NCBI GenBank assembly: GCA_032209605.1
Contig: JASFXZ010000001.1
Coordinates: forward strand, 38,134,619-38,198,618
DNA: 64,000 nt
Reading direction: 5' to 3'
Source: Mactromeris polynyma
Taxonomy: Eukaryota; Mollusca; Bivalvia; Venerida; Mactridae
Shown: positions 14,301 to 27,012 of the stretch, piece after piece
How the letters are laid out: every line of letters starts with the position of its first letter
How positions within the stretch are numbered: position 1 is the first letter of the stretch
Program-made: the position numbers and the translations under genes
The notes under the pieces: generated by a model
Databases searched by the model: none
What the model saw: the letters and a program-made list of their open reading frames with translations, nothing else
What the model was told of the DNA's origin: nothing

Positions 14301-17300
14301 TTGCGCAGGAGATTGATACAATTTCTCTCCCTTCATCCCATCTAGAGTTCTCTCCCTTTATCACTTCTATAGTATATATAATAGTACTATAAATATAAAG
14401 GTAGAGAACTTGTGACAATCTCCTGCAGTCTTTCATTATATTCTTTGTGAAATAACTGATGAAAAGTTCTGTGAAGAAATGAAGTACTTTATAAATTGAT
14501 GTTCTGAACTTTCAGACAGTCAGTCCTCTTTATAAATACACTTGCTAGTCACAAAACAGAACCTTTGGCTGGTTGTTGTTGTTGTCTTAAAGCAACGTCA
14601 ATAATTTCAATTATGTATGATCATGAAACATAATATTATTGTTATCATAGAATTGAAATAAATATCTAGTTGGCAAATTCTAGATGGAACCATCACTGTG
14701 AGGCAATTAAGATGGCACATAATACAATTATGAATTATTCAACTTGTACATGATGTTGAGGTCAATATTGGATTTTTGGGGCATATTAACATCATTAACA
14801 ATAGCTTAGAAGTTTGTAATTGTTTTATTATATAAATATTCTCATTTTTACATGAACATTTTAACAGGATATTTACCCTATGAGTCAATACAAACCGAGC
14901 TTTATCGTTTGGTGCTGATGTGAAATGATCTCTGTCAATGAACCACTTGAATGCACTAATCATGATCATCCGAAATGCTGTGTGTCAAATTTTGTAGCAT
15001 TTGTAAGAAAGAGACTACCATATAAAGAAACCTTATTGGGATTCCTTTGTTGCTATGAATAAACCAGTAAATATCAGTGAAAATTGGTGAATATTGGGTT
15101 TTATTGATTTGAAAATATTTACTCCTTGACCAATGAGAAGGTGTTTATCTATATATTATACACGATATATAGTAACATGTGTTATATCATCAGTGAATTA
15201 TAGAAAATAATACATGGGTATTATTAGGTGTTTGTTACATCATTTATGATATAAAGTACAATTAACAGGAAACTTTCACAAGTTCTCTCCCTTTATATCT
15301 ATTATATATGTATACATTTTTGTATATTGTTATAAATATATATAAACGATAGAAGGGATAAAGGGAGATAATTCTGGAAGTGATAAAGGGAGAGAACTCA
15401 TGAGCACAATGACTTACTTTTGTCAAACAAGGAAACTGCTATATGTTACAGGTGTGTGTGGAGAGCAGTGTAGAGAAGACATTGTGTTGTTGGTGGTTCA
15501 CGTCAGGCCCGATCTCCATAACTGCACGGACGGACAGAAAAGGGTATTGTCCAGGTATGAAACTTGATGCATTGCCTAAAAATACATGTTTTCACTATAT
15601 ACACTGAACTAACTTTCTAATTTAGTCACTTGGGTTTCATTAATTCTTTTAAAAAGCATATTAAAATTCGACAATGCAAATACCATTGTAGAAGTAATTT
15701 CTTTATGCAAATTTTCTGAAAATATTAATCCATTTTGGCCATCTGTTGAAATTAACAGCAGATCAACATCAAAAATCTTACAATACAAGTTGTATAGCAG
15801 TTATTTATGGCCTCTTCAATAAAAACAAATTGACCAATTAGAAACTTTGCTCTATGTAGATTCATTTAAAACCATATGCTATCAAGAGGGCTACTCTTTG
15901 GTGACATTTTCATAGAAAAATTAAATGAAATTTCCATCGGAGACTGTGTCTGGGATCTTTGGCCATACTCATTAATTAGCACTCAAAACTCAACTGTCCA
16001 TTTACACTACTGAGTCGGAGCTTGCATGTTGGGGATAAAATGCTGAGTAATTCGAGTATGAAACTGAGATTTGAGGATAGGAATAGATTTAAACCATTAT
16101 ACCCGGCATTCAGCACTATAACTAATTAAGAGCCACAGAAAATTCCTTCTTGCATTTTTAGGTCTAATGATAGGCTACCTTTGGTATAGAAATGTGTTGA
16201 TATCAAAGTTATGAAATACAATGGTTTAAAGGGAAAAGGAAGAGAAAAATAATATGCCAGTTTATGTCGATTGAATGTCCTATTTGATTGACAACTGGCA
16301 TTGAGCTCCATTAAAGTATTTTATCATTTCAGGAGAATCTATAGCAATTTCGGCAGAGTTTGATAATCTCTCAAAACGTACAGTGATACCTTATGCCACA
16401 CTGTATCAAACACAAGCATTCTTTGCAAGTGGCAAATCTAGAGTGAGAAAAACGAAATTTACTGTTCTTACAGGTAAGGTTATGTAATAAATTTTTAATT
16501 GAATTCTTATGGCCTCAGTAACCTAAATATTATAAGACGTAAACAATTATGTTTGTTGCAGGTTTACCGACCAACCCTATTATTTTGCCCGACCCTAGAA
16601 CATTTTTTCGCGTGTTAACATTTTTTTTCTTTTTGGTAATTTTTTTTTGTTTTCGGTATTTTATTTTTTTTTCGGTAAAATTTCTTTGTGTGAATTTTTC
16701 TTCAAATTCATATTTATGCCCAGTTATTAGACGCTTTACAAGTATTCAATCTCTAAAGCGTTATATTCACCTTGATTAAACATTATCCATGTTAAAAGGA
16801 AAGGGGATTTGTCTTTTAACATAATTATATTATTACATGTTTAATTTGCTTCATTTGAAAATAAAAAAATCTCCAAAATAAAATGTTTTTCCGACCTACC
16901 TATCCTATTTTTTTGGGGCATGAAACCTGAAACAAACATATTTTTAGGCCTTAAAATTTACTTGCTTTTCCGTGACTGAATCGTAGAAATTGGCAAACTT
17001 GAATTCTTTTGGCTTTCAAATGCAGGATATTTGTGTCTAATCTAATCGAAATTGAAATATCTACAAATTGCCTATGGATCCATCCCAAAAGTTGTGGGAA
17101 GGTATATTGCAAACTAGCAATTTTTAAGGATAGCCTTATAGTGAATTTATTTTGAAATGGTGCACATCAATATATTTTGTTTGTAATTCTTGAAATTTGA
17201 TGTTTATCTCTCTGTGGTCAGTTTCAGACTCTCTGTCTCTTTTTGAGAAAACACCAAATGTGGCTGGGGAAAGGCAGGACTGATATTCAAACATTTGATT

Positions 17301-20300
17301 TTTCATGGCCTAATGCAGTTTATTGAAGTTAATGATATGTTGGTTTTATATGTAGACAATAGACCAAGTTGTTGAATGCATACATGTGCCAACTACAATA
17401 TTCAATATGCATTTCGATTTTACCGTGATACGGAAAAAAATGCCCCATTGCATTTTGATTTTACTGTGATATGGAAAAAATGTCACAGTTATTTAAGAAC
17501 CACTTACTTTTCTGTAAAAAAGTTGTGTCATTTTGAAATGAGGAAACTGTAGATTTAAAATGACCTATTTTCTTTAAAAAAGTTGTGAAAGAAAATAAAC
17601 ATCTACATTATCAGGGCAAAAGAGGTGTACTAGAATTATAATGTTATGTTATTGCAATAGTGCACATGAAGTGTTAACATGTTTGTTTGTCTGTGCAAAA
17701 CAATGGTTTCCATTCAATAACTCTTGAAAGGTTGCACGGATTCAATTCATATTGGGCATAGGATGATAAAATACAGGTCAAGTTCGATTTTGGTTACAAT
17801 CTGCCAAATTATAGTTGAGTTATGGCCCTTTTTAGACTTAAAAATAGTTTCTGATCAATAACACTTGAATAGCCCATAGCGGGTCTTAGTCCTATGGATA
17901 CATTTACTTTATTTGATATTATTCAAATTTAATGATGTTACTTCAAGCCCCTTGATACAAGAGGCAAATATAAGCAAGTCAAAATGTACCCAAAATAACA
18001 CAAGAAATCTCAACTTAGATTTAAGTGTTACTAAACTCAGCTAAAAGCTGAATGGTGTTTTTCAATATATTTCAGGTTTGCCTGTTGGTCCAGGAACACG
18101 AGGAAGTTGGGATTCACAACTTCTAAAAATACCACCTGTCTCCCCTTCTATTGTCAATTGTTGTGTCATAGATGTGGAGTACTTTGTTAAGGTAAGTTCA
18201 TGTTCAAGTAACTGAAGCATTAAGTGTGTAAAACTTTCTCCAAAAACTTTTGGCAACTTTGGTTTTTTTTGTAGGTTTCCACTTTTAAACCAATTAAATT
18301 TTACCTTCAGTTCAGGAAACTAATTGTGAGTGACATAATTAAGGACAGTGGCAAACAAGAAACCCCATTGATTAGTTTTGGCATCGGAAGTTTAGTCAGT
18401 GAAACAAATCTGCAAAATATCCTGCACATTTCTCTCTTATCATTGTCATTGGAAAATACTACTACTTCTATAGTTCAGTATAATGCCCATCATTGAAATT
18501 TAATACACTTGCAATCAGCTTTTATATTGAAAATATATATTTTATCGAATATTCAAATGCAGAATCAGTATTCATAAGCAACCCATTTCATTAATCTTAA
18601 TTCATGCAATGATGTTTATAAAGAAATGCAGTGAAATGTAATTGACAATTGTGGCATCCAAACTGGCTGGAGTAAAGTTTTCTTACTTAGCTAAGATAAT
18701 GGTACTTGGTAACTTAATAACTTGTCGCCTTATTTTCAGAACCCGTAGCTCAATTTTTGGCGGTTTTGAGTATTTGGTATCATTGAAACCGTGTTTCCAA
18801 GCTCTTTCTGTCTGTACTTGTAACCTGTATTGTTCTGGAATGCACTTAACTTAAATAAAATGCAATTCCATAATCCTTATGTAACTATCCTCTGCACGAG
18901 GGTAAAACTTCAAAGTTGTTTTTCTCAAAAAGACGAAAAAACAAGTTATGGGGTTCTGAATATAATGTGATGATTACTGTATGTACTTTTATTCCATTGA
19001 TGTTTTATCATTCAGGTTGCCTTACATATACCAGGAGCATACAACTTGACAATCCATTTGCCCATCACCATAGGAACCGTACCCTATAGACGGGGTCCAT
19101 TTAACTTCACAGATTCACTTTTCTACCGAGAGACTCAAGCTCATTATAGTGCCATGACTTACCTTGGTATACCTAACCCTCCACCATACAGGGAAACAAT
19201 TACCCCACCGCCTCCATTTGAAGGTATAGTTTTAATGAAAATAGGATAATGATAATTGATTATTACGCGCAGATTAAGAGTGGGGATCCGGCTCCCCCTG
19301 ATTTTTGTCCAAAATTGGTGTATTTCATTACAAGAAAATGCATTGCATTGCAAAAATGTAAGAACTCCAACGGCTGACTTAAAGCCACTGCCTTACTGAG
19401 AACCCCTGATGTACATTGCTGGATCCGCGCATGATGATGTAAATGCAACATTATAAAATACAAATGATGATTGTGATGATGACCACTGTATGATGTATAC
19501 GACAATGGTTTTGGGGAAAGGGCCCTTCACCAGTGGTAATGATAATGATAGTGAAAGAGATGATGATGGTAATGATGACAATAGTGATGCTGATGATAAT
19601 AATTTTAGCTGCTGCTTTAATATATATTACAGATCCACCAACATATGTAGAGAGTGTTGGAGGTGCTGTGAACCTATGGGATGATGATGACGATGATGCC
19701 AACAATCCAGAGGAGAACATGGGAGATCTAACATACACACCAATGTATACCTATGTATACAATTATAGACCACCTCCTAGTTATTCAGAAGTGACTCAGG
19801 TATTAGTTCATTAAAGTCATCTTCCATTCCATACCTGGAATGTTAACCATTAGTCATCATTAAATTTTCTGCCAAGTTTGACTATGGAGATTTGAGATAG
19901 ATGACAAAGCTGACTGAATAAGTTCTAATTGACTTTTTTTGAATCAGAGTGTAATTATTGAGTACTGGATAATTGATGTTACAGTTTTTTACACTCAAAG
20001 ATAATGGATGACACATGATACTCGGTACTCTGTGAGCTTTGTTGTCCAGTTTGATCACTCATATCTCTTCACTTAAACTCAGCTGGGTTATATTTAGTGC
20101 TGAGAATTGGATAAAGTCCAAAGTAGGGGTTTCATCAAAATAAACAATATTATATCTCACCCATTTAATGGGGTGGAGACATATTGTTTTTCCTCATGTT
20201 GTCTGTCCATCTCTCTGTCTGTCTGTCTGTCACAAATTGTGTCCACTCCATAACTTTTGAACCACTTGAAAGATTTTGAAATAACTTGGCACAAATGCTC

Positions 20301-20596
20301 ACCATATTGAGACAATGTGCAGATTGCACGTTTCTGCTGGCTAAGTTGAGGGACAACAAAGTTCACTCTACCTCTTGACAGCTCTGCTTTCCTTCTTTTT
20401 ATTTAGAAAATACATTTGACATGCATGTAGTTATATCACTGTTCAGTAATTTTAATGCCACATGTAGTCCATTATGAAAGTACTGGTCTAGTATGAAACT
20501 ATTTTTTAGTGACAGTTTTCACATTTTCTTGTTTTACAGTCTGACCAAAGCCAACTTGTGCTACCAAATTTAGAAGTCATTAATGGAGGATCCTGA
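2386..20596 (+). CDS. Alpha-arrestin (arrestin domain-containing protein, ARRDC2/3/4-like)
   Basis: Nine coding exons: 2386-2653, 13154-13226, 14115-14262, 15452-15554, 16333-16473, 18076-18191, 19016-19223, 19633-19799, 20540-20596. All junctions are GT-AG and phases close to 426 aa. The arrestin-N fold spans about residues 5-163 (FEGKHGNIRYWLKAEMDKPW in exon 3 is the family hallmark) and arrestin-C about 185-310 (LPITIGTVPYR in exon 7). The tail has three PPxY motifs: PPPY 338-341, PPTY 354-357 and PPSY 400-403; a run of six Asp follows the second. In known alpha-arrestins PPxY motifs recruit NEDD4-family HECT ubiquitin ligases, and the protein links membrane cargo to ubiquitination and endosomal sorting. 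Length fits ARRDC2-4 (about 400-420 aa). The start could instead be the in-frame ATG at 2395 (MGKLKCFEI), which matches the usual family N-terminus better. Intron 1 is 10.5 kb. Any upstream non-coding exon is unplaced. Family assignment is firm; which vertebrate ARRDC is closest is not decided. Confidence 0.95.
5514..5596. repeat. 41 bp tandem duplication
   Basis: CATCTCATTAATAAAATTGA followed by AAGATGAAGACAATGTATACT appears twice in direct succession without visible difference. Confidence 0.9.
5740..5922. mobile_element. Family C hairpin MITE (CAGTAAAACCTC ends), copy 1
   Basis: About 183 bp in arrestin intron 1. The left end AATAAAACCTC is complementary to the right end GAGGTTTTACT. The interior repeats AAGACCACCTCAA-type motifs. 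The ends resemble Tc1/pogo-like transposons (CAGT plus ACCTC), so it is probably a non-autonomous pogo/Tigger-type element. Family attribution is inference. Confidence 0.75.
9235..9806. repeat. 57 bp minisatellite, about 10 copies
   Basis: The unit contains ACTATTTCACTACTTGTCAA, TGTTTGTGTAAAAT and GATAAGGCCAAGCAATAT. Copies differ at few positions; more degenerate copies extend left to about 9124. Because 57 is a multiple of 3 the minus strand stays open as a 19-residue repeat, which is an artefact of the repeat. It lies in arrestin intron 1. Confidence 0.92.
10311..10489. mobile_element. Family B hairpin MITE (CAGTCGGACCTCGTT ends), copy 1
   Basis: A 179 bp element beginning TACAGTCGGACCTCGTTCAT and ending ACGAGGTCTGACTGTA. 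Long inverted ends and TA at both borders are visible, as expected of a Tc1/mariner/pogo-type non-autonomous element. It has no coding capacity and lies in arrestin intron 1. Confidence 0.82.
10614..10722. repeat. TTCATGAA-rich imperfect repeat
   Basis: TTCATGAA or close variants occur about eight times in 110 bases, giving a series of small palindromes. It lies in arrestin intron 1 immediately before a SINE fragment. Confidence 0.7.
10735..10840 (+). mobile_element. tRNA-derived SINE fragment
   Basis: GGGTAGGGCACATGATCACC and AGGTTTGAACTCC correspond to diverged A and B boxes, with the same CCATGACAG tail as the copy at 31728. It is degenerate. Confidence 0.45.
12462..12640. mobile_element. 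Family C remnant
   Basis: Diverged AAGACCTCAACATTAAGAC and CAGACCACCTCATGACCAAG segments match the body of family C; the outer ends are lost. A similar remnant lies about 1 kb downstream. Confidence 0.5.
13290..13410 (+). mobile_element. tRNA-derived SINE with GAAGCAGT...GATGTAA-type tail
   Basis: AGTGGTCGAGGGGTAGAGTG and GTTGTGAGTTCAAATTGG are A- and B-box-like. The tail CCAGGAAGCAGTTGTCGC is shared with the copies at 42835 and 56045. It lies in arrestin intron 2. Confidence 0.55.
13538..13657. mobile_element. Family C remnant
   Basis: Carries AAGACCACTTCATTACTAAG and GGTGGTCTTGTTATTAAGG, matching the two arms of family C, in arrestin intron 2. It directly follows a SINE. Confidence 0.55.
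14305..14426. mobile_element. Family A hairpin MITE (CTCTCCCTTTAT arms), copy 1
   Basis: A 122 bp palindrome from GCAGGAGATTG to CAATCTCCTGC in arrestin intron 3, only 42 bases after the donor of exon 3. The arms carry TTCTCTCCCTT and its complement, with an AT-rich loop centre. RNA from it would fold into a long stem. Confidence 0.75.
15266..15405. mobile_element. Family A hairpin MITE, copy 2
   Basis: CACAAGTTCTCTCCCTTTAT on the left pairs with ATAAAGGGAGAGAACTCATG on the right, around an AT-rich centre. It lies in the same arrestin intron as copy 1, just before exon 4 at 15452. Confidence 0.72.
16549..16939. mobile_element. Family G terminal-inverted-repeat element
   Basis: ATGTTTGTTGCAGGTTT at the left matches the reverse complement of AAACCTGAAACAAACAT at the right in 16 of 17 bases. 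The 391 bp body has T-rich sequence and ACCGACC-type motifs similar to the 56672-57385 element. It lies in arrestin intron 5. Confidence 0.65.
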
Positions 20597-21349
20597 TGCA
20601 AGGAAGCATGAAAGAATTTCATTGGTTGACCAAGACGAGAGCCGGAATCTGATTGGCTGAAGTAGATTTGGCATCATATAGCCACCATTTTTGGTTGGCT
20701 GTGTAGGAATTGCTTGTACAATTTTTGCATACAAGACAATTTACAAGGGAAACAAGTTTCATGTGCCTATCTCTATAATTATATATTAGTTGTAGATGAT
20801 AGTATTATTTAGTGTTGTCTGTCCAAGCGTGCGTGTGATTAATGTTCGAATAATTAAAGCATGTCGTTAACACTATCTTTGGCATGGATCTTCAGAATCT
20901 GTGTATTGGTATGATATAAAACTTCATTTTTCAAAGATATATTTTAACATTTTCAGGTTGTGTAAAACTTTTTATTTTGCAAAAATGTTGACAACTTATG
21001 ATAACTATGTTTTTGTATTGTTTTGCTTTTTATGTGTTATACTTAAAAATGTTAATTTTTAACATTTACGCTGTAAAATAAGTTTAATGATCATTATGCA
21101 AGTGAATATATGTAGCTTGTAGAAATGATTTTCTTTGTGTACATTGGATCGTCCTACCTCCTTCCAAGGCTTTTTCTATCCAAGACTGATAAGCTTTTCT
21201 ATATTTGATAATTTTTCTTCTTATATGTAACATATATTTAAATAGTTGCAACAATAGTCGACAAAAAGCGAATACATATACTTATTACAAAGTTGCATTA
21301 TGCTTCAGTTGATATTTATTTCATTTTTACTTCAGTAAAGTGTTTTAAT

Positions 21350-21355
21350 AATAAA
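21350..21355 (+). terminator. Putative polyadenylation signal of the arrestin gene
   Basis: AATAAA lies about 750 bases after the arrestin stop codon, in AT-rich sequence just before a hairpin element that begins at 21379. A 3' UTR of this length is ordinary, but no transcript evidence is available and other weaker signals exist nearby. Confidence 0.45.
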
Positions 21356-21378
21356 AAGTCATGGATTTTACAATTAAG

Positions 21379-21539
21379 GTAAATACCCCAAGAGATTGTC
21401 ACGAGATCTCTCCCTTTTTCCCCTTCTTGATCTCAGTCTCTTTATCCCTTCTATACATATACTAAAGAAGGGATAAAGAGAGAGAACTCTAGAAGGGAAA
21501 AAGGGAGAGAACTCATGACATCTCTTGGGGGTATATACC
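21379..21539. mobile_element. Family A hairpin MITE, copy 3 (most complete)
   Basis: A 161 bp near-perfect palindrome from GGTAAATACCCCAAGAGATT to its near-complement TCTCTTGGGGGTATATACC. The arms contain two CTCTCCC/CTCTTTATCCC blocks. It lies just past the arrestin polyadenylation signal. Confidence 0.82.
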
Positions 21540-22767
21540 AATAAATACCTTGAATAAGGAACTTACAAACACATGTAGTCATAATTTTATTATGAACTAC
21601 ACGTCTATATAGTATAACTCAAATTCGACATTTCTTTCATTATCTTGTGTACCTAAATATCAATTATAGGGGGGTTGTATACAACCTATTCATCCGTTCA
21701 TAATTGAAAATATGATTTAAACAACCTTCCCACCCTATACCCAATATAATGGATAAATCGATAATGAAAGCCTTATCAAATTGGGTTTATACATGCATAA
21801 GAAACTATATTACTAAGTAACATTAATATACTTACTTTAGTTTGAACAACTATGTTTGTTCTGGGGATTAACTGTGTTGTATTGAATAAGTTGTTGTATT
21901 GAATTAGATAAGAAAAGGAATGTGCAGTTATATTCTCACTGTTTGCTTCGCTAAATGAAACGTGCATTGTAAATAATGTCAATATAACAAGATTAGACTG
22001 TTTTGTTGCTGCCTTTGATTAGTTGTGATGTTAACATAGCAAATTCCATGTCCGACATTTTTCGTCCACTAATTATACTTACAGAGTAACTTCTGATTTC
22101 TCGTAAGATTTCAATTCAGAATTTCTCAAGCTCAAATTTTCTGGAACTTCAGGGAAACATGAATAGTAAGCCTACAAATGGTTCTGGAAGAAAAACTGTC
22201 TTAGTTGGTCTGATTACCGAATTAAAATATGGGAAATAATCTAAAATCTGTTCCATAAAAATGTTCTTATTAAATGAAGTGGTCTGAATTTCTTGGTGGT
22301 CTTCTAGTGATTTTATGCCATACATATAGAGAGTTATAGAAGGCTAGGTGTTTGTAGAGTTGATATGTGCTATTAATCACTTCTGATGACTGCTTCCTGA
22401 CTGGCACTCATGCCTAAATTTTGGATTGTTAAGTTTTTGGCAAAACTCCGCTAAAACTCACGACCACCTAATCTGGAGACAAGTACTTTTTACCTCATGA
22501 CCACTCCGCCTCCCTATGGCTTTCATTAAATAAGAAACAAAGAATTTGACTTGAGAAGTGTCTCAAATTGAGAAATTTTGTGAAAACTATGCAAGGAAAC
22601 CACCTTTTGCCTCAGCCTAAATGAGGTTACAGACCCCGAGTTTGTACCAAATAATTTTCTTTCCAAGAATTGTCTGTTATTCAATCCTCTTTATCCCATG
22701 GTCAATGTTCTGTTGTATTGTACAGCTGCCTCGACATGGGACCTAATTAAAATAGCAGGTTTATTAT

Positions 22768-23130
22768 GCCCCCCGCCATTCAAAGAATGGTAAAGGGGCA
22801 TAAAGTGTTACCTCTGTCTGTCCGTCCTTCCAAGCGAAAATTGGTTCAGTAACTCGTGAAAGGATGAGTGGATGCATTTCATATTGGGCACATATGTATA
22901 GGAAAATAAAATACAGGTTAAGTTCGATAGAAGGGTTATGCCCTTTTTCCACAATAATTTTGGTTGCCAATCATTAATTCCTGAAACATTATGTTACAGT
23001 ACATAAGCATAGGATAATGAAATACAGGCCAAGATTGATTTCAGTTACAATTTGCCAATTGTTGTAGGAGTTATGACCCTTTTTTACTTAAAGAATTGAT
23101 TTCCAAGTAACAACTCTTGAAAGGATGGAT
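22768..23130. mobile_element. Dispersed repeat with CCATTC/GAATGG stem and TCTGTCCGTCC run
   Basis: Starts CCCCCCGCCATTCAAAGAAT, followed by GGGGCATAAAGTGTTACCTC and a CTGTCTGTCCGTCC run. The body repeats ATACAGGTTAAGTTCGAT-like and TTGAAAGGATG motifs, also seen at 17690-17830. A second copy lies at 25049. Confidence 0.55.
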
Positions 23131-24042
23131 GGATTCAATACGTATTGCTTCAAATTGTTTAGCTTTCACTAACAAAGTATTTGCAGCGGGGTCATCTGTT
23201 TCCTATGTGTGCATCTAGTTCTGAATTTATGTTCATATATTTGTGCAAAAATCATTTTATTGCATACTTCATTGGTAAATTTTGGCTACATTGGGTATTT
23301 CATTGTGCCATCATCTCGAGCAATGATTTCTTTTCATTGTATTGTTTTTATTCAATCATTTAGTCGTCACTTAATATTGCAAACCATCGATCAACCCTGG
23401 TCACTTTGTTAACCATTGATTTCAGTTTAGAACTAGGACTTGGGACATGTATAGTATTTTGTATAATTGATACATGCCTCACAGCATTATATACTTAAAG
23501 AAAATGGATAAGAAATAGAATCCAGCTGTCATTAAACTCAAGAACTCATTGTTATCCATTTGGCATACACTTGGCAGAGTAAATTTCTGAGTTTGTAGTT
23601 CTAAGGACAGCTATAATTTAATTTCTTAGACCACTAAAGGATTGAAATGTTGGTAACGCCAGTGACTTATAAAAATGTATTCATTTAGGGGGCGTGTATT
23701 AATCAATGGCATAATTATGTGTTTAGTATGGTGGAATACCTCTGCCATCAGACAATTTTTATGTAAATACATTGATCTTTGATAAAAGTTTATCACAATA
23801 CTTAACTAGTTAATAACACATATTCATGATAATTATGCAGTTATTACTACTTAACTAGTTTCTGGAATGTGATAACCACACAATTTTCTTGTTAATGATG
23901 TTGTTAACAGGTGGCAGAAGTATGCCACCATAGTTTTGTCTATAGCGACTATGATGTGAAATATACTGTATATTTAGATATTTCAGACTATATAACAGCA
24001 GTGAATGTATATATAAATATATATAAAATCCATAGCAATTCG

Positions 24043-24240
24043 GGCATCCTTAAAAATTGTTTGTGGTGCCACTACCCCAAATATTTGGGTTTAAGTATAG
24101 ATTTATTTGTCAATTATTTTAATATCTTGCTGTGTCCAGGTGTTATGAAAGAAATGACATAAAAATTCATCCCGTAAAAACAAGTCTGGTCCAATATCAG
24201 CGGTTGAGTACAGAAAGTGGACAATTTCGTAAGGATGTCC
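24043..24240. mobile_element. Terminal-inverted-repeat element (GGCATCCTTAAAAATTG ends)
   Basis: GGCATCCTTAAAAATTG on the left is complementary to CAATTTCGTAAGGATGTCC on the right with few mismatches. Related single ends occur near 4987, 17128 and 28250. Confidence 0.6.
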
Positions 24241-25048
24241 ATATTGCCTTTAATATGGTCTATTATTTAAGACTTGCTTACTATGTTTTCTATATTTAGC
24301 GAGCAGAATGACCTACTCGGGAATCAGTATCTGATTTCTTTGCGAAAATAACCAACTACTTTATGTGACAGACGAAATCAACCAACCTGTCAGACAGTTT
24401 CAAAGCTAATCAAATGTATCAACACTAGGCGCCAAGAGCCTCTGGGATATACGTGTTGTATTATTTATATATTGTGTATCTTTTTTGTATCATTTTTTAG
24501 CATATGATTATCATTTCTGTTCATAATATATATGCAAGTTAAACAACATAAGGTCTATGAAGAGCTATTTGGTTCGTTCTTGTGATATCTATGGTCGAGA
24601 TCCATTTGAATTGAATAATCGTAACAGAACTTGTTGATAATAAGGACAGTCTTGACATCAAATGAAAACTTGCTGAAGTACGATATTTTTAATAAGTTTT
24701 TGTGCGTCTTCTATCCTTCCATCTTATAGTTTGGCAATGATAAGCTATGAACTTATAAAAGACACCATCAAGTATACAGCACAGCGTCATAAATCAGAAG
24801 ATTGTTCATTTTGCACTTTTTGTGGGTGTTTCGTGTCAATACCAATTCAGAGAATCAATTCTTCGAGCGATTATTTTGTTCTGTTAACAACTTATCCAGT
24901 GGTGTTTCAATACACATAGTATTCTTTGGCCATCCAATGGAATTTTTCCATTTCATAGCTCTGAGACTAGTTTTGTATATGTTGTAAACTTGTTGGGAGT
25001 CATTTATAAATATTACCATGACCTCCTTGACTCTGTTGACTTTTATTA

Positions 25049-25250
25049 AGCCCCCGACATTTGGAGAATGGCAAAGGGGCATAAAGTCTTACCTCCGTCC
25101 GTCCGTGCGAAAAATTTCTGATCTGCAAGACTTGAAAGGATGGATGGATTCTATTCATATTGGGCATATAAGCAAAGGATAGTAAAATACAGGTCAATTA
25201 CGATTACAACTTGATAGTTTTTGAAGGAGTTATGGCCCTTTTTCTTCTAA
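25049..25250. mobile_element. Second copy of the CCATTC-stem dispersed repeat
   Basis: AAGCCCCCGACATTTGGAGA, GGGGCATAAAGTCTTACCTC and CCGTCCGTCCGTGCG correspond in order to the copy at 22768. It is shorter at the right end. Confidence 0.55.
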
Positions 25251-26261
25251 AAATCCCATAGCGAGATAATCCATGACCTATGGACGTATCCAGTTAAACA
25301 TCATATAGTAACAAAGTGTTGTAAACATCAGTGTATCAGTGAAGTTTCAGAGAGAAACTATGCTTGGTTTAAAATAAAAATTGTAATTTTATATCTTTTA
25401 ATGAGAAACGAGCCAAGATTCTGTTGATGTAAATTTCAACTTAGGTTATGAGCGTCAACTTGGCTTTTCTATATTATTAATGACTCTCAGTTAAAAGTAG
25501 AACTCCAATCATGGGTTCAGTAGACAGAAATTATGTTTTCTATTTTTGTTGAGCAATTATCTTGAATGATTTACTGGGTACTTCAAAGTTTATCATCACA
25601 TGCTCACAATCGCTATTTTCACTATGTCACTCATTACCATATTTATTGGACATTATTGTAGGGTTTCATCGATTCTTATTGTCGTTTTTAAAATAAGGCA
25701 AAATGTTAGGGACATTATATATGCATTTTTATATGCGGTCTTTCTTTAGAATAGTTTTTGTTAAATATTTACTGTTTATGCTTGTGCGTTGAATATATTG
25801 TTGTTTGTTGCGTCTCTGTGCTACATTGTCTCGACCCACTTTTATAGACTTTTTGTAATTTCTTTAGATATAATTGCATTTCCCACTAGTCTATCTTGAA
25901 TGCTTTTGTTTCACATACTTGTGTTCAGGATTTATATAGTTCTTTGCAATCCCTACTTCTATCTAGAGCTGTCACTGAAAATGATAAATACCCCTGCTAT
26001 TCCACTTTGTATAATTTGACAGTAGGGTTTGTATACCCAGTCGTTAGAGCTGCACCTCAGATTCAGGAAGGAAAATTGTCAGTTGCTTAGGAATGAACTA
26101 GTCATGTGTTAGTCAGAAACCAAGGAATACGGATATAGTTAACAGAAGGCTGCATATAAGTGAAATTTTGTTGATAAAATAGCATTATACCCCAAAGCAT
26201 TTCAGTTTAAACTTATTTATTTTACATCGGTTGTGAAACAATTTCTTGCAACTTGGAGTTA

Positions 26262-26400
26262 TCACCCTCAATGAAAGCTTCCTGGTTTACAAACCAAGGA
26301 TCGCGCCAAAAACCCTGCTCATCAGGGTTCAAACCCATGACCTTCAGGTCAGGAGTCAGATACTCTACCCCTTGACCCCCCCTAAAAACATTAACCTTAC
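26262..26400 (-). mobile_element. Minus-strand tRNA-derived SINE
   Basis: On plus it reads CAGGGTTCAAACCCATGACC (a reversed B box) and ATACTCTACCCCTTGACC (a reversed A box), preceded by TTCCTGGTT, the reversed tail start. Confidence 0.5.
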
Positions 26401-26949
26401 AGCTATATTTACCAAATAAAGCACTAGTGACTACATTTGCAGAAATATCTTTAAATACAAACAATTGCAATTTAATGTCATGAAAAAATTTTTATTCTAT
26501 TTTCAACAAATACAGAGAAATATGTTGAATATATGGAAATTTAACTGTACAAAAAATATTTTTTGGTTAAAATGAACAAAAATAAGTACCGGTATAATAC
26601 TACTTGAAAGTGTATTGAATTAGACTGAATATTTTCTTAAATGGAATTTTATGTCCATCAAGTTTGGCAACAGTTGTTTGACTATTTTCAGCCCCATTTG
26701 TTACGTATTGTTTTGTCTTTCATGTAGTGTTTATATGATTGTGTTAGTGCAAGATGTTTTTGTGCCATTTATGTAACAAATAATTATATAGATGTTTGCA
26801 ACATATATTTTGAAATAAAGCTTTGACTTGCAGTCTTCCGTTATCTTTGGTTTAATACATAATGCTCGGAGTTCAGTAGCCTTATGCAATCAATACAGGC
26901 AATTCCAGAATCTCTCTGGGGGTAGGAATGGAAGACCATTAACAGAAAT

Positions 26950-27012
26950 TTCCCCCCCCCCCCACCAAGTTAATTCTAATAGGGTCATTGGTCCTACCCC
27001 CCCCCCCCCCCA
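26950..27012. repeat. Two poly-C tracts
   Basis: Runs of about 12 and 14 C lie about 45 bases apart in otherwise AT-rich sequence. Such tracts are also prone to sequencing length error. Confidence 0.8.

Noticed and set aside
19451..19738. Ile/Ser-rich minus-strand ORFs around 19.4-19.8 kb
   Set aside because: They come from the GATGAT-rich stretch and the antisense of arrestin exon 8.
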